DNA from: JBDHRG01 sp039807445
GTDB lineage: Bacteria > Pseudomonadota > Gammaproteobacteria > Competibacterales > Competibacteraceae
Assembly (NCBI GenBank): GCA_039807445.1
Contig: JBDHRG010000103.1
Location: 1-14,665 of the forward strand
DNA length: 14,665 nt
Direction of reading: 5' to 3'
The notes beneath the pieces are model-generated. The model was given only the letters and a program-made list of their open reading frames with translations, was not told the DNA's origin and did no database searches. Of this stretch, positions 6,083-11,583 are shown in pieces. Every line of letters begins with the position of its first letter. Position 1 is the stretch's first letter. The position numbers and the translations under genes are program-made.

Positions 6083-6111
6083 AGCTTACATTCGACGCTG
6101 CATTGCAACAA
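6083..6111 (-). promoter_or_regulatory. Promoter of small RNA B
   Basis: On the minus strand: TTGTTG (6111-6106), an exact 17-nt spacer, and TAAGCT (6088-6083), placed to start transcription near 6076 at the first hairpin. AT-rich GAAAATATC lies just upstream, and a similar GAAATATC lies at the same place in copy A. The -10 matches the consensus only partly. Confidence 0.5.
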
Positions 6112-6238
6112 ACGAGATATTTTCAACCATACACGAAAAAATCTTGGCCATTCTGGTTTAAATGCAGTTGTTCCTGCCGGAATGGCACCGGAACAGCCGC
6201 TTGAGCCCCGACATCGGTGAGCGCTTCGGAGCAGCGGC

Positions 6239-6556
6239 TCAATCCCAGTGGCGATCCCAGCCGTGGCCCCAGCTTCGATGAGGGTATCGGTACCAGTACC
6301 GGCCGGGATGGCGCGGACCGTAGAAGTACACCGGCCGCTGCCGCTCGATGTAGGCTGGGCGCTCGATGTAGCGCGGCCGTTCGATGCGGTAGATGTGGCG
6401 TTCGACATAGCGGGGTTTGCGGTGAACGGGCACGAACGCACCGGCGCCGTGGACTTCGTGCGGTCCGAACGCGAAACGGTCGGCATCGCCGGCCGAAGCC
6501 AGCGTGGGCAGGGCGATCAGCGCGGCGAGCAGCCAAGTGCGCCTGGGGGATCTCAT
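6239..6556 (-). CDS. Small exported Tyr/Arg/His-rich protein with short YxER repeats
   Basis: A 105-residue protein. Residues 1-22 form a clear Sec signal peptide (MRSPRRTWLLAALIALPTLASA, cleavage after ASA). The mature part is basic and aromatic: residues 48-75 contain near-repeats PRYVER, PRYIER, PAYIER; the tail (76-105) is rich in Tyr, Trp, His and Arg and ends GHGWDRHWD. There are no cysteines. I do not recognise a named family; similar low-complexity exported proteins occur widely and may bind surfaces, nucleic acid or metal. The frame is open further upstream to 6715, but the Met at 6556 is preceded by GGAGG at 7 nt and begins the signal peptide. An 8-bp hairpin lies in its leader. Confidence 0.75.
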   Translation of the reverse strand: MRSPRRTWLLAALIALPTLASAGDADRFAFGPHEVHGAGAFVPVHRKPRYVERHIYRIERPRYIERPAYIERQRPVYFYGPRHPGRYWYRYPHRSWGHGWDRHWD

Positions 6557-6576
6557 GGCGGGCCTCCGGGGAGAGT

Positions 6577-6597
6577 CGGCGGCGCTGCACGCCGCCG
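6577..6597 (-). promoter_or_regulatory. Leader hairpin of the Tyr/Arg-rich protein gene
   Basis: The 8-bp arms CGGCGGCG/CGCCGCCG around a 5-nt loop lie 20 nt upstream of the ATG on the minus strand, just before the Shine-Dalgarno sequence. Its role is unknown. The rest of the 6557-6869 gap shows only a short GTCGCC/GGCGAC stem (6778-6793) and the sigma-54-like box listed separately. Confidence 0.35.
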
Positions 6598-6633
6598 GAC
6601 GGCGAGGGATTCGGGCACTGTATCCGGTACCTA

Positions 6634-6649
6634 TCAGGATTCGTGCCAG
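6634..6649 (-). promoter_or_regulatory. Sigma-54-like box upstream of the Tyr/Arg-rich protein gene
   Basis: On the minus strand CTGGCACGA gives a perfect -24 element of the sigma-54 consensus, but the -12 element reads CTGA where TTGC is expected, so the key GC is damaged. It lies about 80-90 nt before the ATG. This is weak evidence and may be chance. Confidence 0.2.
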
Positions 6650-6869
6650 CGCGCTGCACGCAGGCGCATGGATGCTGTGGCGCACTGCCGTCGGGGCGGG
6701 GGGGTTGTACATCAAGGGCTTGGCGGACCCGCAGGGCGTAGCCGGGGCTGCCGCACGGCACCGTGACCGGCGCAGCCGTCGCCGCCGGGCGACCGTTTGC
6801 CAGCGCTCGGCGGGATCGTCAAGCAGATCAAGGCTTTGCGCTGTCGCCGGGCGCCGACGGTTGCACGGT

Positions 6870-7415
6870 TCAGCGCGCGGGCTTCAGCGTCACCGGCTCG
6901 ATCTGCACCGTGGCGCTGCCGTCGGTCAGCCAGACCTGGCCGTCCTGGATCGTGCACTGCAGCTGCATCGTGCGCTGTGCCAGTCCGGCCAAGGCTTCGC
7001 CGGCGGCTTCGGGTACGCGGATCACGCTCAGGTGGTCGAGGCGCGCCAGATCGGAGCGAATCCTGTCCCACCACAGGTCGGCGCCGCTGCCGCCGTAGCT
7101 GTAGACGAGCACCCGCGCGGCGCGACCGCAGGCCTTGCGGATGCGCCGCTCGTCGGGTTGGCCGACGTCGATCCAGGTGGCGACCGCGCCGGTCAGGTCC
7201 CGCTGCCAGAGGTCGGGTTCATCGTCGGTACTCAACCCCTTGCCGAAGACGAGCGCCTCGTGCGCGTTCAGCGCGAAGGCCAGAACGCGCACCATCATGC
7301 GCTCGTCGGTCTCCGAGGGGTGGCGGGCGATGGTCAGCGTGTGCCCCTGGTAGTAGTGGCGGTCCATGTCGGCGATCTGCAGATCCGCCTTGAAAATCGT
7401 TGCCTTGAGGGCCAT
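6870..7415 (-). CDS. yaeQ: YaeQ family protein
   Basis: A 181-residue protein, the same length as E. coli YaeQ, with the family pattern from end to end: MALKATIFKADLQIADMDRHY, LTIARHPSETDERMMVRVLAFAL, FGKGLSTDDEPDLW, GQPDERRIRKACGRA, and near the C-terminus RTMQLQCTIQDGQVWLTD. YaeQ has a PD-(D/E)XK nuclease-like fold, with acidic residues in HPSETDER, DDEPD and PDERRIRKA; its biochemical role is still poorly defined. The start is the Met at 7415 and fits the family exactly. It follows the DUF218 gene by 129 nt containing a strong 14-bp hairpin, so it may be a separate unit. Confidence 0.93.
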   Translation of the reverse strand: MALKATIFKADLQIADMDRHYYQGHTLTIARHPSETDERMMVRVLAFALNAHEALVFGKGLSTDDEPDLWQRDLTGAVATWIDVGQPDERRIRKACGRAARVLVYSYGGSGADLWWDRIRSDLARLDHLSVIRVPEAAGEALAGLAQRTMQLQCTIQDGQVWLTDGSATVQIEPVTLKPAR

Positions 7416-7442
7416 CGGAAGTTTCCGGGTGTCGTTGGCGTT

Positions 7443-7473
7443 CGCAGCGTCGGGCCCGCGGCCCGACGCTGCG
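7443..7473. repeat. Perfect 14-bp hairpin between the DUF218 gene and yaeQ
   Basis: The sequence 7443-7456 is perfectly complementary to 7460-7473 around a 3-nt CGC loop; the arms begin CGCAGCGTCGGG and end CGACGCTGCG. No U-tract follows on either strand. It most likely ends or processes the efp-DUF218 transcript or separates yaeQ from it. It begins 27 nt upstream of the yaeQ ATG. Confidence 0.6.
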
Positions 7474-7544
7474 CGAGCCTACTCCGGATCGGGGCGTGTG
7501 TCGCCGGTCGGCAAGCGCCCACAACCTCGCTGGCGCCCCCGGCG

Positions 7545-8111
7545 CTACGGATCGGCTCCGCCGGGGCCGAGCGTCCGCCGGCGCAGGAGGCGCAGCGAAT
7601 ACCACGCCAGCGCCGTCGCCTCGCGCAGCAGCCGCAGGCCGTACTTCCACCACGGCGCATCGCCGCGGTCGGGCGCCACGCTGCACGCCGCGAGGTGCAC
7701 GCCGGCCGCGCGAAACGCGAGCCATGCGCGCGGCAAGTGGTAGCGCTCGGTCACCAGCACGATCCGCGTCCAGCCGTGCTGACGCAGGATCGCGGCGCTG
7801 AACAGCGCGTTCTCCAGCGTGTCGCGGGCGCGCTCCTCGAGCACGATGCACGCCTCGGGTACGCCGTGCTCGAGCGCGATACGCCGCATCACCGCAGCCT
7901 CGGACGGCAGGAAGCGCCCCGCGCCGCCGCTGAGCAGCAGGTGGCGGCCGCGCCCCTGCCGGAACAGCTCGGCACCGTGCAGCACCCGCCGCAGCAGCGC
8001 CGGACCGGGTTGCCCGCCCGGCAGCAACGCTGCGCCGAGCACGACGATCGCATCGGCCGGTGCAGGTTCTCCGGCCGGGGGATTCCGGGGTATGCGGGTC
8101 GCGACGCTCAA
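7545..8111 (-). CDS. DUF218 (YdcF/SanA/ElyC-like) protein
   Basis: A 188-residue single-domain DUF218 protein. Family motifs are AIVVLGAAL (21-29), LLLSGGAGR (58-66) with SEAAVM after it, EERARDTLENA (92-102) and IVLVTERYHLPRAW (117-130). Relatives include YdcF, which binds SAM, and SanA/ElyC, which are linked to envelope integrity. Unlike SanA/ElyC this copy has no N-terminal membrane segment, so a cytoplasmic place is likely. No ATG gives a suitable N-terminus; a TTG at 8111 overlaps the efp stop as TTGA, implying translational coupling to efp. A cluster of basic and hydrophobic residues near the C-terminus (158-180) is present. The function is not shown by the sequence. Confidence 0.85.
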   Translation of the reverse strand: MSVATRIPRNPPAGEPAPADAIVVLGAALLPGGQPGPALLRRVLHGAELFRQGRGRHLLLSGGAGRFLPSEAAVMRRIALEHGVPEACIVLEERARDTLENALFSAAILRQHGWTRIVLVTERYHLPRAWLAFRAAGVHLAACSVAPDRGDAPWWKYGLRLLREATALAWYSLRLLRRRTLGPGGADP

Positions 8112-8671
8112 GCGCGCTTCTTGAACTCGAAGGTGCGGGTGTCGATCTCGATCCTGTCGCCGATCTCGACGAAGGCGGCGACCTGGATCTCGTGGCCGGT
8201 TCCCTTGAGGCGCGCCTGCTTCATGACCTTGCCCGAAGTGTCGCCGCGGGCGGCGGGCTCGGTGTACGCGATCTCGCGCACGATGGTCATCGGCAGCTCG
8301 ACCGAGATGACCTTGTCTTCGTAGAAGGTGACTTCGCACACGTCTTCCATGCCATCGACGATGAAGCTCAGCGCCTCGCCGATGTTCTCGGCCTCGACCT
8401 CGTACTGGTTGTACTCGGTGTCCATGAACACGTACATCGGGTCGGCGAAGTAGGAGTAGGTGCACGCCTTCTTCTCGAGCACGACCACGTCGAACTTCTC
8501 GTCGGCCTTGTACACGCTCTCGGTGCCCGAGTCGCTGAGCAGGTTCTTGAGCTTCAGCTTGACCACCGCAGCGTTGCGGCCGGACTTGTTGTACTCGGCC
8601 TTCTGCACGACCAGCGGCTGGCCGTCGACCAGGATGACGGCGCCCGAGCGGAGTTCCTGTGCGGTCTTCAT
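8108..8671 (-). CDS. efp: Translation elongation factor P (EarP-type, Arg32)
   Basis: EF-P of 187 residues, which binds between the P and E sites of the ribosome and relieves stalling at polyproline. Three domains fit the family: KOW-like 1-63, OB 65-125 and C-terminal 126-187 (including GDRIEIDTRTFEFKKRA). The tip loop reads YNKSGRNAAVV with Arg32 where E. coli has the lysine, the mark of the rhamnosylated class modified by EarP. The earP gene lies 44 nt upstream on the same strand. The frame is open to 8713, but the family start MKTAQELRSG at 8671 is clear. Its stop overlaps the TTG start of the DUF218 gene. Confidence 0.97.
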   Translation of the reverse strand: MKTAQELRSGAVILVDGQPLVVQKAEYNKSGRNAAVVKLKLKNLLSDSGTESVYKADEKFDVVVLEKKACTYSYFADPMYVFMDTEYNQYEVEAENIGEALSFIVDGMEDVCEVTFYEDKVISVELPMTIVREIAYTEPAARGDTSGKVMKQARLKGTGHEIQVAAFVEIGDRIEIDTRTFEFKKRA

Positions 8672-8714
8672 TGCGATTCCTGTCAGGGGGTTGCGGGTAA
8701 AAAAGGCGCTCATA

Positions 8715-9860
8715 TTAACCGCTTAGCCGCGATTGTGCGAATGCCAACAGCTTGCCGGCGAGCTCGCCGTGCGCGCGCAGGTGTTCAGCCCAGCTGCCGG
8801 CGTGTGCCGCCAGCATCGGCAGCGCCGCGGCGAAGGCCGGCCAGGCCTCGGCTGCGCCGGCCTCGCGGTTCCAGGCGCGCACGAAGCCGGCGCAGGCCGC
8901 GGCCGCCTCGAGTGGCGCGTCGGCGAGGTAGCGCGCCAGCCAGGCCTCGAGCTTGTACAGGTGTGCGTCTTCGGCCTGGCGGTAGATGTGCCAGACGCAG
9001 GGTGTGTGCGCCCACTGCGCGCGCACGAAGCTGTCCTCGCCGCGTACGAAGTTGAGATCGCAGCTCCACAGCAGGCGGTCGTAGTCGTCCTGGTGCAGGA
9101 AGGGCAGCACCGACACCGTCAGCGCGCCGCGCGCCGCGCGGTCGCCGGCCGCGAGCGGCGTGCCCAGCCACTCGGCGAGCTGCGGTAGGCTGTACCCCTC
9201 GGGAACCAGCGCGTGCCAGGGCGCGCGACCACGCGCCCAGGTTTGGAGCAGCCCGGGCAGCGCGGCGTTGTCGTAGGCGAACAGCGACAGCCGCCGCGCA
9301 CCGGGCGGCGAGGCCACGCCGCGCGCCGCCAGCCAGGCGCGCGCTTGTGCTTCGCCCCAGGCGGCACGCGCGCGCAGCGCCTCGGCCTCGGCCAAGAGCC
9401 CGCCGGTCGCCGGCGTGAAGCCGGGGAAGAAGAAGGTCTTGGCGAGCCCGCCGGGCTGCGGGCTCGGCAGCAGATGGCAGCCCTCGATCCAGGTCTCGGC
9501 CGACAGGTATTCGAGGTTGAGCCACAGCGGCGTGCGCGCGGCTTCGCGCATCCGCGCGAGCGCCGTTGCGGGCAGCTCGCAGGCGAAGGCTTCGATGACG
9601 ACCTCGCCGAGCGTCTCGACTTCGGTATCGGCGCGCCAGTGGCGCAGCTCGATGTCGTCGACCACTTGGCACTCGGCGGCCACATCGACCCCCGGCCACA
9701 GCCGCGCCAGGCTGGGCAGTTCGTCGAGCCACAGCCGCACGCGCTGGCGGTATTCCCGGGTAAGCTGCCGCGCCAGGCGCCAGCACACGCCGACGTCGCC
9801 GTAGTTGTCGATCACGCGGCAGAAGATGTCCCAGGCCAGACTGGGCACGGTTTCGCTCAT
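8715..9860 (-). CDS. earP: EarP, EF-P arginine-32 rhamnosyltransferase
   Basis: Inverting glycosyltransferase (GT104, formerly DUF2331) that uses dTDP-rhamnose to rhamnosylate Arg32 of EF-P. It is 381 residues. The N-terminal signature DIFCRVIDNYGDVGVCWRLA (11-30) carries the catalytic and acceptor-site aspartates Asp18 and Asp22. The C-terminal Rossmann half has DLNFVRGEDSFVRAQW (268 onward) with the nucleotide-sugar-binding Glu275/Asp276. It begins 6 nt after the hepT stop and ends 43 nt before efp, so it appears to lie in one transcription unit from the fmdB-like gene to efp. Confidence 0.96.
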   Translation of the reverse strand: MSETVPSLAWDIFCRVIDNYGDVGVCWRLARQLTREYRQRVRLWLDELPSLARLWPGVDVAAECQVVDDIELRHWRADTEVETLGEVVIEAFACELPATALARMREAARTPLWLNLEYLSAETWIEGCHLLPSPQPGGLAKTFFFPGFTPATGGLLAEAEALRARAAWGEAQARAWLAARGVASPPGARRLSLFAYDNAALPGLLQTWARGRAPWHALVPEGYSLPQLAEWLGTPLAAGDRAARGALTVSVLPFLHQDDYDRLLWSCDLNFVRGEDSFVRAQWAHTPCVWHIYRQAEDAHLYKLEAWLARYLADAPLEAAAACAGFVRAWNREAGAAEAWPAFAAALPMLAAHAGSWAEHLRAHGELAGKLLAFAQSRLSG

Positions 9861-9866
9861 CGAGTC

Positions 9867-10280
9867 TCAGGTCGGGTCGGTGCGCAGCAGCCGGGCCGAG
9901 TAGTCGAGGAATTCGTCGAGGTGCTTGTCGATGATCGCGACGACGATCGGCAACTGCAGCGCCTGGTAGTCGTGCACGGCGATGTTGCGGAAGCCGACCA
10001 TGCGCTGCATCGCCTCGGCCAGCGGCTGCGGAATCAGCCCGCCCCGGGCAAGCAGCGCGAACACGTCGCGCGCGCTCTGCGGCACGCCGAGGCGGCGCGC
10101 GCGGATCAGGTGCTGGCCCATGTCGAGCGCGGCTTCGCAGGCACGCTGGATGTTCAGGATCGCGGCGTCCTGGCGGGTGAAGTCGGTGGCGAAGCTCACC
10201 GCGCCCTTGGCGTATTCCTCGCGGGCGCGCGTGACGCAGCGCTCGATCGTCGCCGCCTTGTTGAGCAGCACCTCATCCAC
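9867..10280 (-). CDS. hepT: HepT-like HEPN toxin (DUF86)
   Basis: A 137-residue all-alpha HEPN protein of the HepT (DUF86) family, the toxin of HepT/MntA modules; family members act as RNases. The diagnostic Rx4HxY motif is intact: Arg98, His103, Tyr105 in GFRNIAVHDY. In characterised modules the tyrosine is AMPylated by MntA to silence the toxin. The best start is GTG at 10280, with GGGAGG 7 nt upstream inside mntA; the reading frames overlap by 8 nt (GTGGATGA). No in-frame ATG gives the needed N-terminus. earP starts 6 nt after its stop. The identification is strong; toxicity is inferred from the family. Confidence 0.9.
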   Translation of the reverse strand: MDEVLLNKAATIERCVTRAREEYAKGAVSFATDFTRQDAAILNIQRACEAALDMGQHLIRARRLGVPQSARDVFALLARGGLIPQPLAEAMQRMVGFRNIAVHDYQALQLPIVVAIIDKHLDEFLDYSARLLRTDPT

Positions 10281-10701
10281 GGAACACCCTCCCGTCGCGG
10301 CGGATGTCGGCGAGCAGCCCGGCGCGCGCCTCGTCGAGCGCCGTCTTCGCGCTGAGCACGAAGGCCTCGTAGGCCCCGATCGCCGCCGGATCGGCGGCCC
10401 ACAGCCGCCGACCGCGCGTGACGATCTGGTGCTGCAGCACGGTCGAGGCACGCTTGAAGTCGATCAGATCGAGGTCGTATCCGAACCGGGCCGCGAGCCG
10501 CTGCGCGGTGTCCCACAAGGCCACCGGGTCGAACTCACCCGGCACCAGCACGGCGAGGTCGATATCCGACTCCGGCCCCGCCGTGCCCTGGGCGAAGCTG
10601 CCGAACAGCCAGGCGGCCTGCAGCTCCGGGAAGGCTTCGCGCAGCGCGGCGAGTACGGCGCTTTCCCGGACAGTGCCGATCTTCTGCCTGTTCAGCGGCA
10701 T
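10273..10701 (-). CDS. mntA: MntA-like minimal nucleotidyltransferase antitoxin
   Basis: A 142-residue MNT-fold nucleotidyltransferase. The core motif GSFAQGTAGPESDIDLAV (34-51) fits GSX10DXD exactly, with Gly34-Ser35 and Asp46/Asp48; a third acidic position lies in DLDLIDF (76-82). In HepT/MntA pairs this protein adds AMP to the toxin tyrosine and so acts as the antitoxin. The start is the Met at 10701 (MPLNRQKIG). It lies 17 nt after the fmdB-like stop and overlaps hepT by 8 nt, a layout with antitoxin first and tight coupling. The C-terminal tail (100-142) is a helical extension. Confidence 0.9.
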   Translation of the reverse strand: MPLNRQKIGTVRESAVLAALREAFPELQAAWLFGSFAQGTAGPESDIDLAVLVPGEFDPVALWDTAQRLAARFGYDLDLIDFKRASTVLQHQIVTRGRRLWAADPAAIGAYEAFVLSAKTALDEARAGLLADIRRDGRVFRG

Positions 10702-10718
10702 GGCGCACTCGGGGTGGC

Positions 10719-10883
10719 TCAGCTCTTCTTCGCGGTCTTGACGAAGGACTCGCTCAGCATCTGCTCGACCTCCTCGCTCTTGCACTTCGGGCAGGGCGGG
10801 TGTGCCCCGGCGTGCTCGGCGATGTGTTCGCGGTGCTCGAACACTTCGCCGCACTTCTTGCAACGGTACTCGTAGACGGGCAT
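10719..10883 (-). CDS. FmdB-family zinc-ribbon protein
   Basis: A 54-residue protein starting MPVYEYRCKKCGEVFEH, the hallmark of the FmdB/CxxC-CxxC-SSSS family. Cys8, Cys11, Cys31 and Cys34 make one zinc ribbon; the basic, serine-containing tail ends SFVKTAKKS. Family members are called putative regulatory proteins after FmdB of Methylophilus, but the role is unproven. The start is fixed by GGAGG 6 nt upstream. It heads the run fmdB-mntA-hepT-earP-efp, and the gap to mntA is 17 nt. In many betaproteobacteria such a gene sits near unrelated housekeeping genes, so its place before the toxin pair need not be functional. Confidence 0.9.
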   Translation of the reverse strand: MPVYEYRCKKCGEVFEHREHIAEHAGAHPPCPKCKSEEVEQMLSESFVKTAKKS

Positions 10884-11004
10884 GACCTACCTCCTCGTTT
10901 GCACCATGGTCGCCGGCGCGCGCCCGGCTTCGAGACGCCGCAGCCACGCTCCGCGATCCATCCGACAGTCTATCCTCTGGCCCCGCGAATGGCGGACATG
11001 ATCG

Positions 11005-11061
11005 GGGTATCCGGGTCCGGAGCCCGGCGTCAGTCCGTCCCGGCCAGACTGACCGATACCC
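11005..11061. repeat. Palindromic three-way-junction-like sequence
   Basis: An outer stem GGGTATC/GATACCC (11005-11011 with 11055-11061) encloses two inner hairpins: CGGG/CCCG (11012-11015 with 11023-11026) and a perfect GTCAGTC/GACTGAC (11029-11035 with 11047-11053). It lies in the gap between the fmdB-like gene and the IS remnant. No family is recognised. It may be a structured leader of the fmdB-led operon or a mobile-element end. The rest of 10884-11130 shows no gene I can support. Confidence 0.5.
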
Positions 11062-11129
11062 AACGCAAGACCCCGTTGATGCCTCCCTACTCCGCCGTGC
11101 GCGCGCTGATGAGGGCGGTGGCTGGCGTG

Positions 11130-11543
11130 AAGAAGGTTCATGGCTTGGATTTTCAGCGGCGGTTTGCATCCTCCGTTCGAAGTCGATCGGCGACAAGTAA
11201 CCGAGTGCCGAGTGTCGGCGATGGGTGTTGTACCAACCCTCGATGAACTCGAAGCGCGCGCGCTTCGCCTCGGCGTGGCTGCACAGCCGGGTACGGGCGA
11301 GCAACTCGCACTCGAGCGTGGCGAAAAAGCTCTCGCACAGCGCGGTCGTAGCAGTCGCCGACCGAGCCCATCGACGGGCGTACGCCGGCCTCGCGGCAAC
11401 GGCTGCCGAAAGCGATCGACGTGTACTGGGCCAGCTCCACCATCTGGCGGCGGAACTCAGGGGGATAGGGCGGGCGGTGTTTCGACATCTATGGACTCCT
11501 GTTTCACAAAGGGTCAGGTGTCCACGAAAGCGGGTCAACTCCA
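11130..11543 (-). mobile_element. Remnant of an IS3-family insertion sequence
   Basis: On the minus strand the left end begins near 11543 with TGGAGTTGACCCG, followed by a short leader and the OrfA start at 11488. Only the first 20 OrfA residues and the last part of OrfB remain, and no matching right inverted repeat is visible before 11130, so the right end is lost. It lies 41 nt after the brxHI stop and marks the edge of the defence genes. Left-end placement is approximate because the partner repeat is missing. Confidence 0.75.
11135..11488 (-). pseudogene. IS3-family transposase, internally deleted and frameshifted
   Basis: The N-terminus MSKHRPPYPPEFRRQMVELA is OrfA of an IS3-family element. 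At about 11428 it runs straight into OrfB sequence QYTSIAFGSRCREAGVRPSM, so most of OrfA and the catalytic core of OrfB are deleted. Near 11345 the expected GDCYDNALCESFF is broken by what looks like a 2-nt deletion (GACCGC where GACAACGC is expected). The remainder (CESFFATLECELL ... HRRHSALGYLSPIDFERRM) continues in another frame to about 11140. Only the last catalytic Glu of the DDE triad survives, so the product cannot be active. Confidence 0.9.
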
Positions 11544-11583
11544 GCAACCTCCTATTGGGCCTTAGTTTGAGGCTCGAGGGTGT

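Larger units (their letters stand above)
5665..6123. repeat. Tandem direct repeats (two copies of about 140 bp) in the CBS-downstream gap
   Basis: Copy A (5665-5807) and copy B (5983-6123) share, in order, CGCTGGCGGGC, an A-rich tract, a GC hairpin, GCAACCACCAAAGGAGGATA, a CATCCGAAGATG hairpin, a diverged middle, TGCATYGCAACAA and GATATTT. The 37-nt core 5711-5747 is identical in both copies. Each copy encodes one small RNA on the minus strand. The gap from 5664 to 6238 has no protein gene I can support. Confidence 0.85.

Noticed and set aside
5754..6161. Plus-strand short open frames after the GGAGGATAAGGAGGAG stretches (5754-5822 and 6072-6161)
   Set aside because: Each has a good Shine-Dalgarno-like stretch upstream, but the two peptides share only their first two residues, and pairing evidence puts the functional RNA on the other strand.
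10273..11547. Single 424-residue minus-strand frame joining transposase-like sequence to MntA
   Set aside because: It is an accidental read-through from the frameshifted IS remnant, across the gap and out-of-frame fmdB sequence, into mntA; MntA has its own start at 10701.
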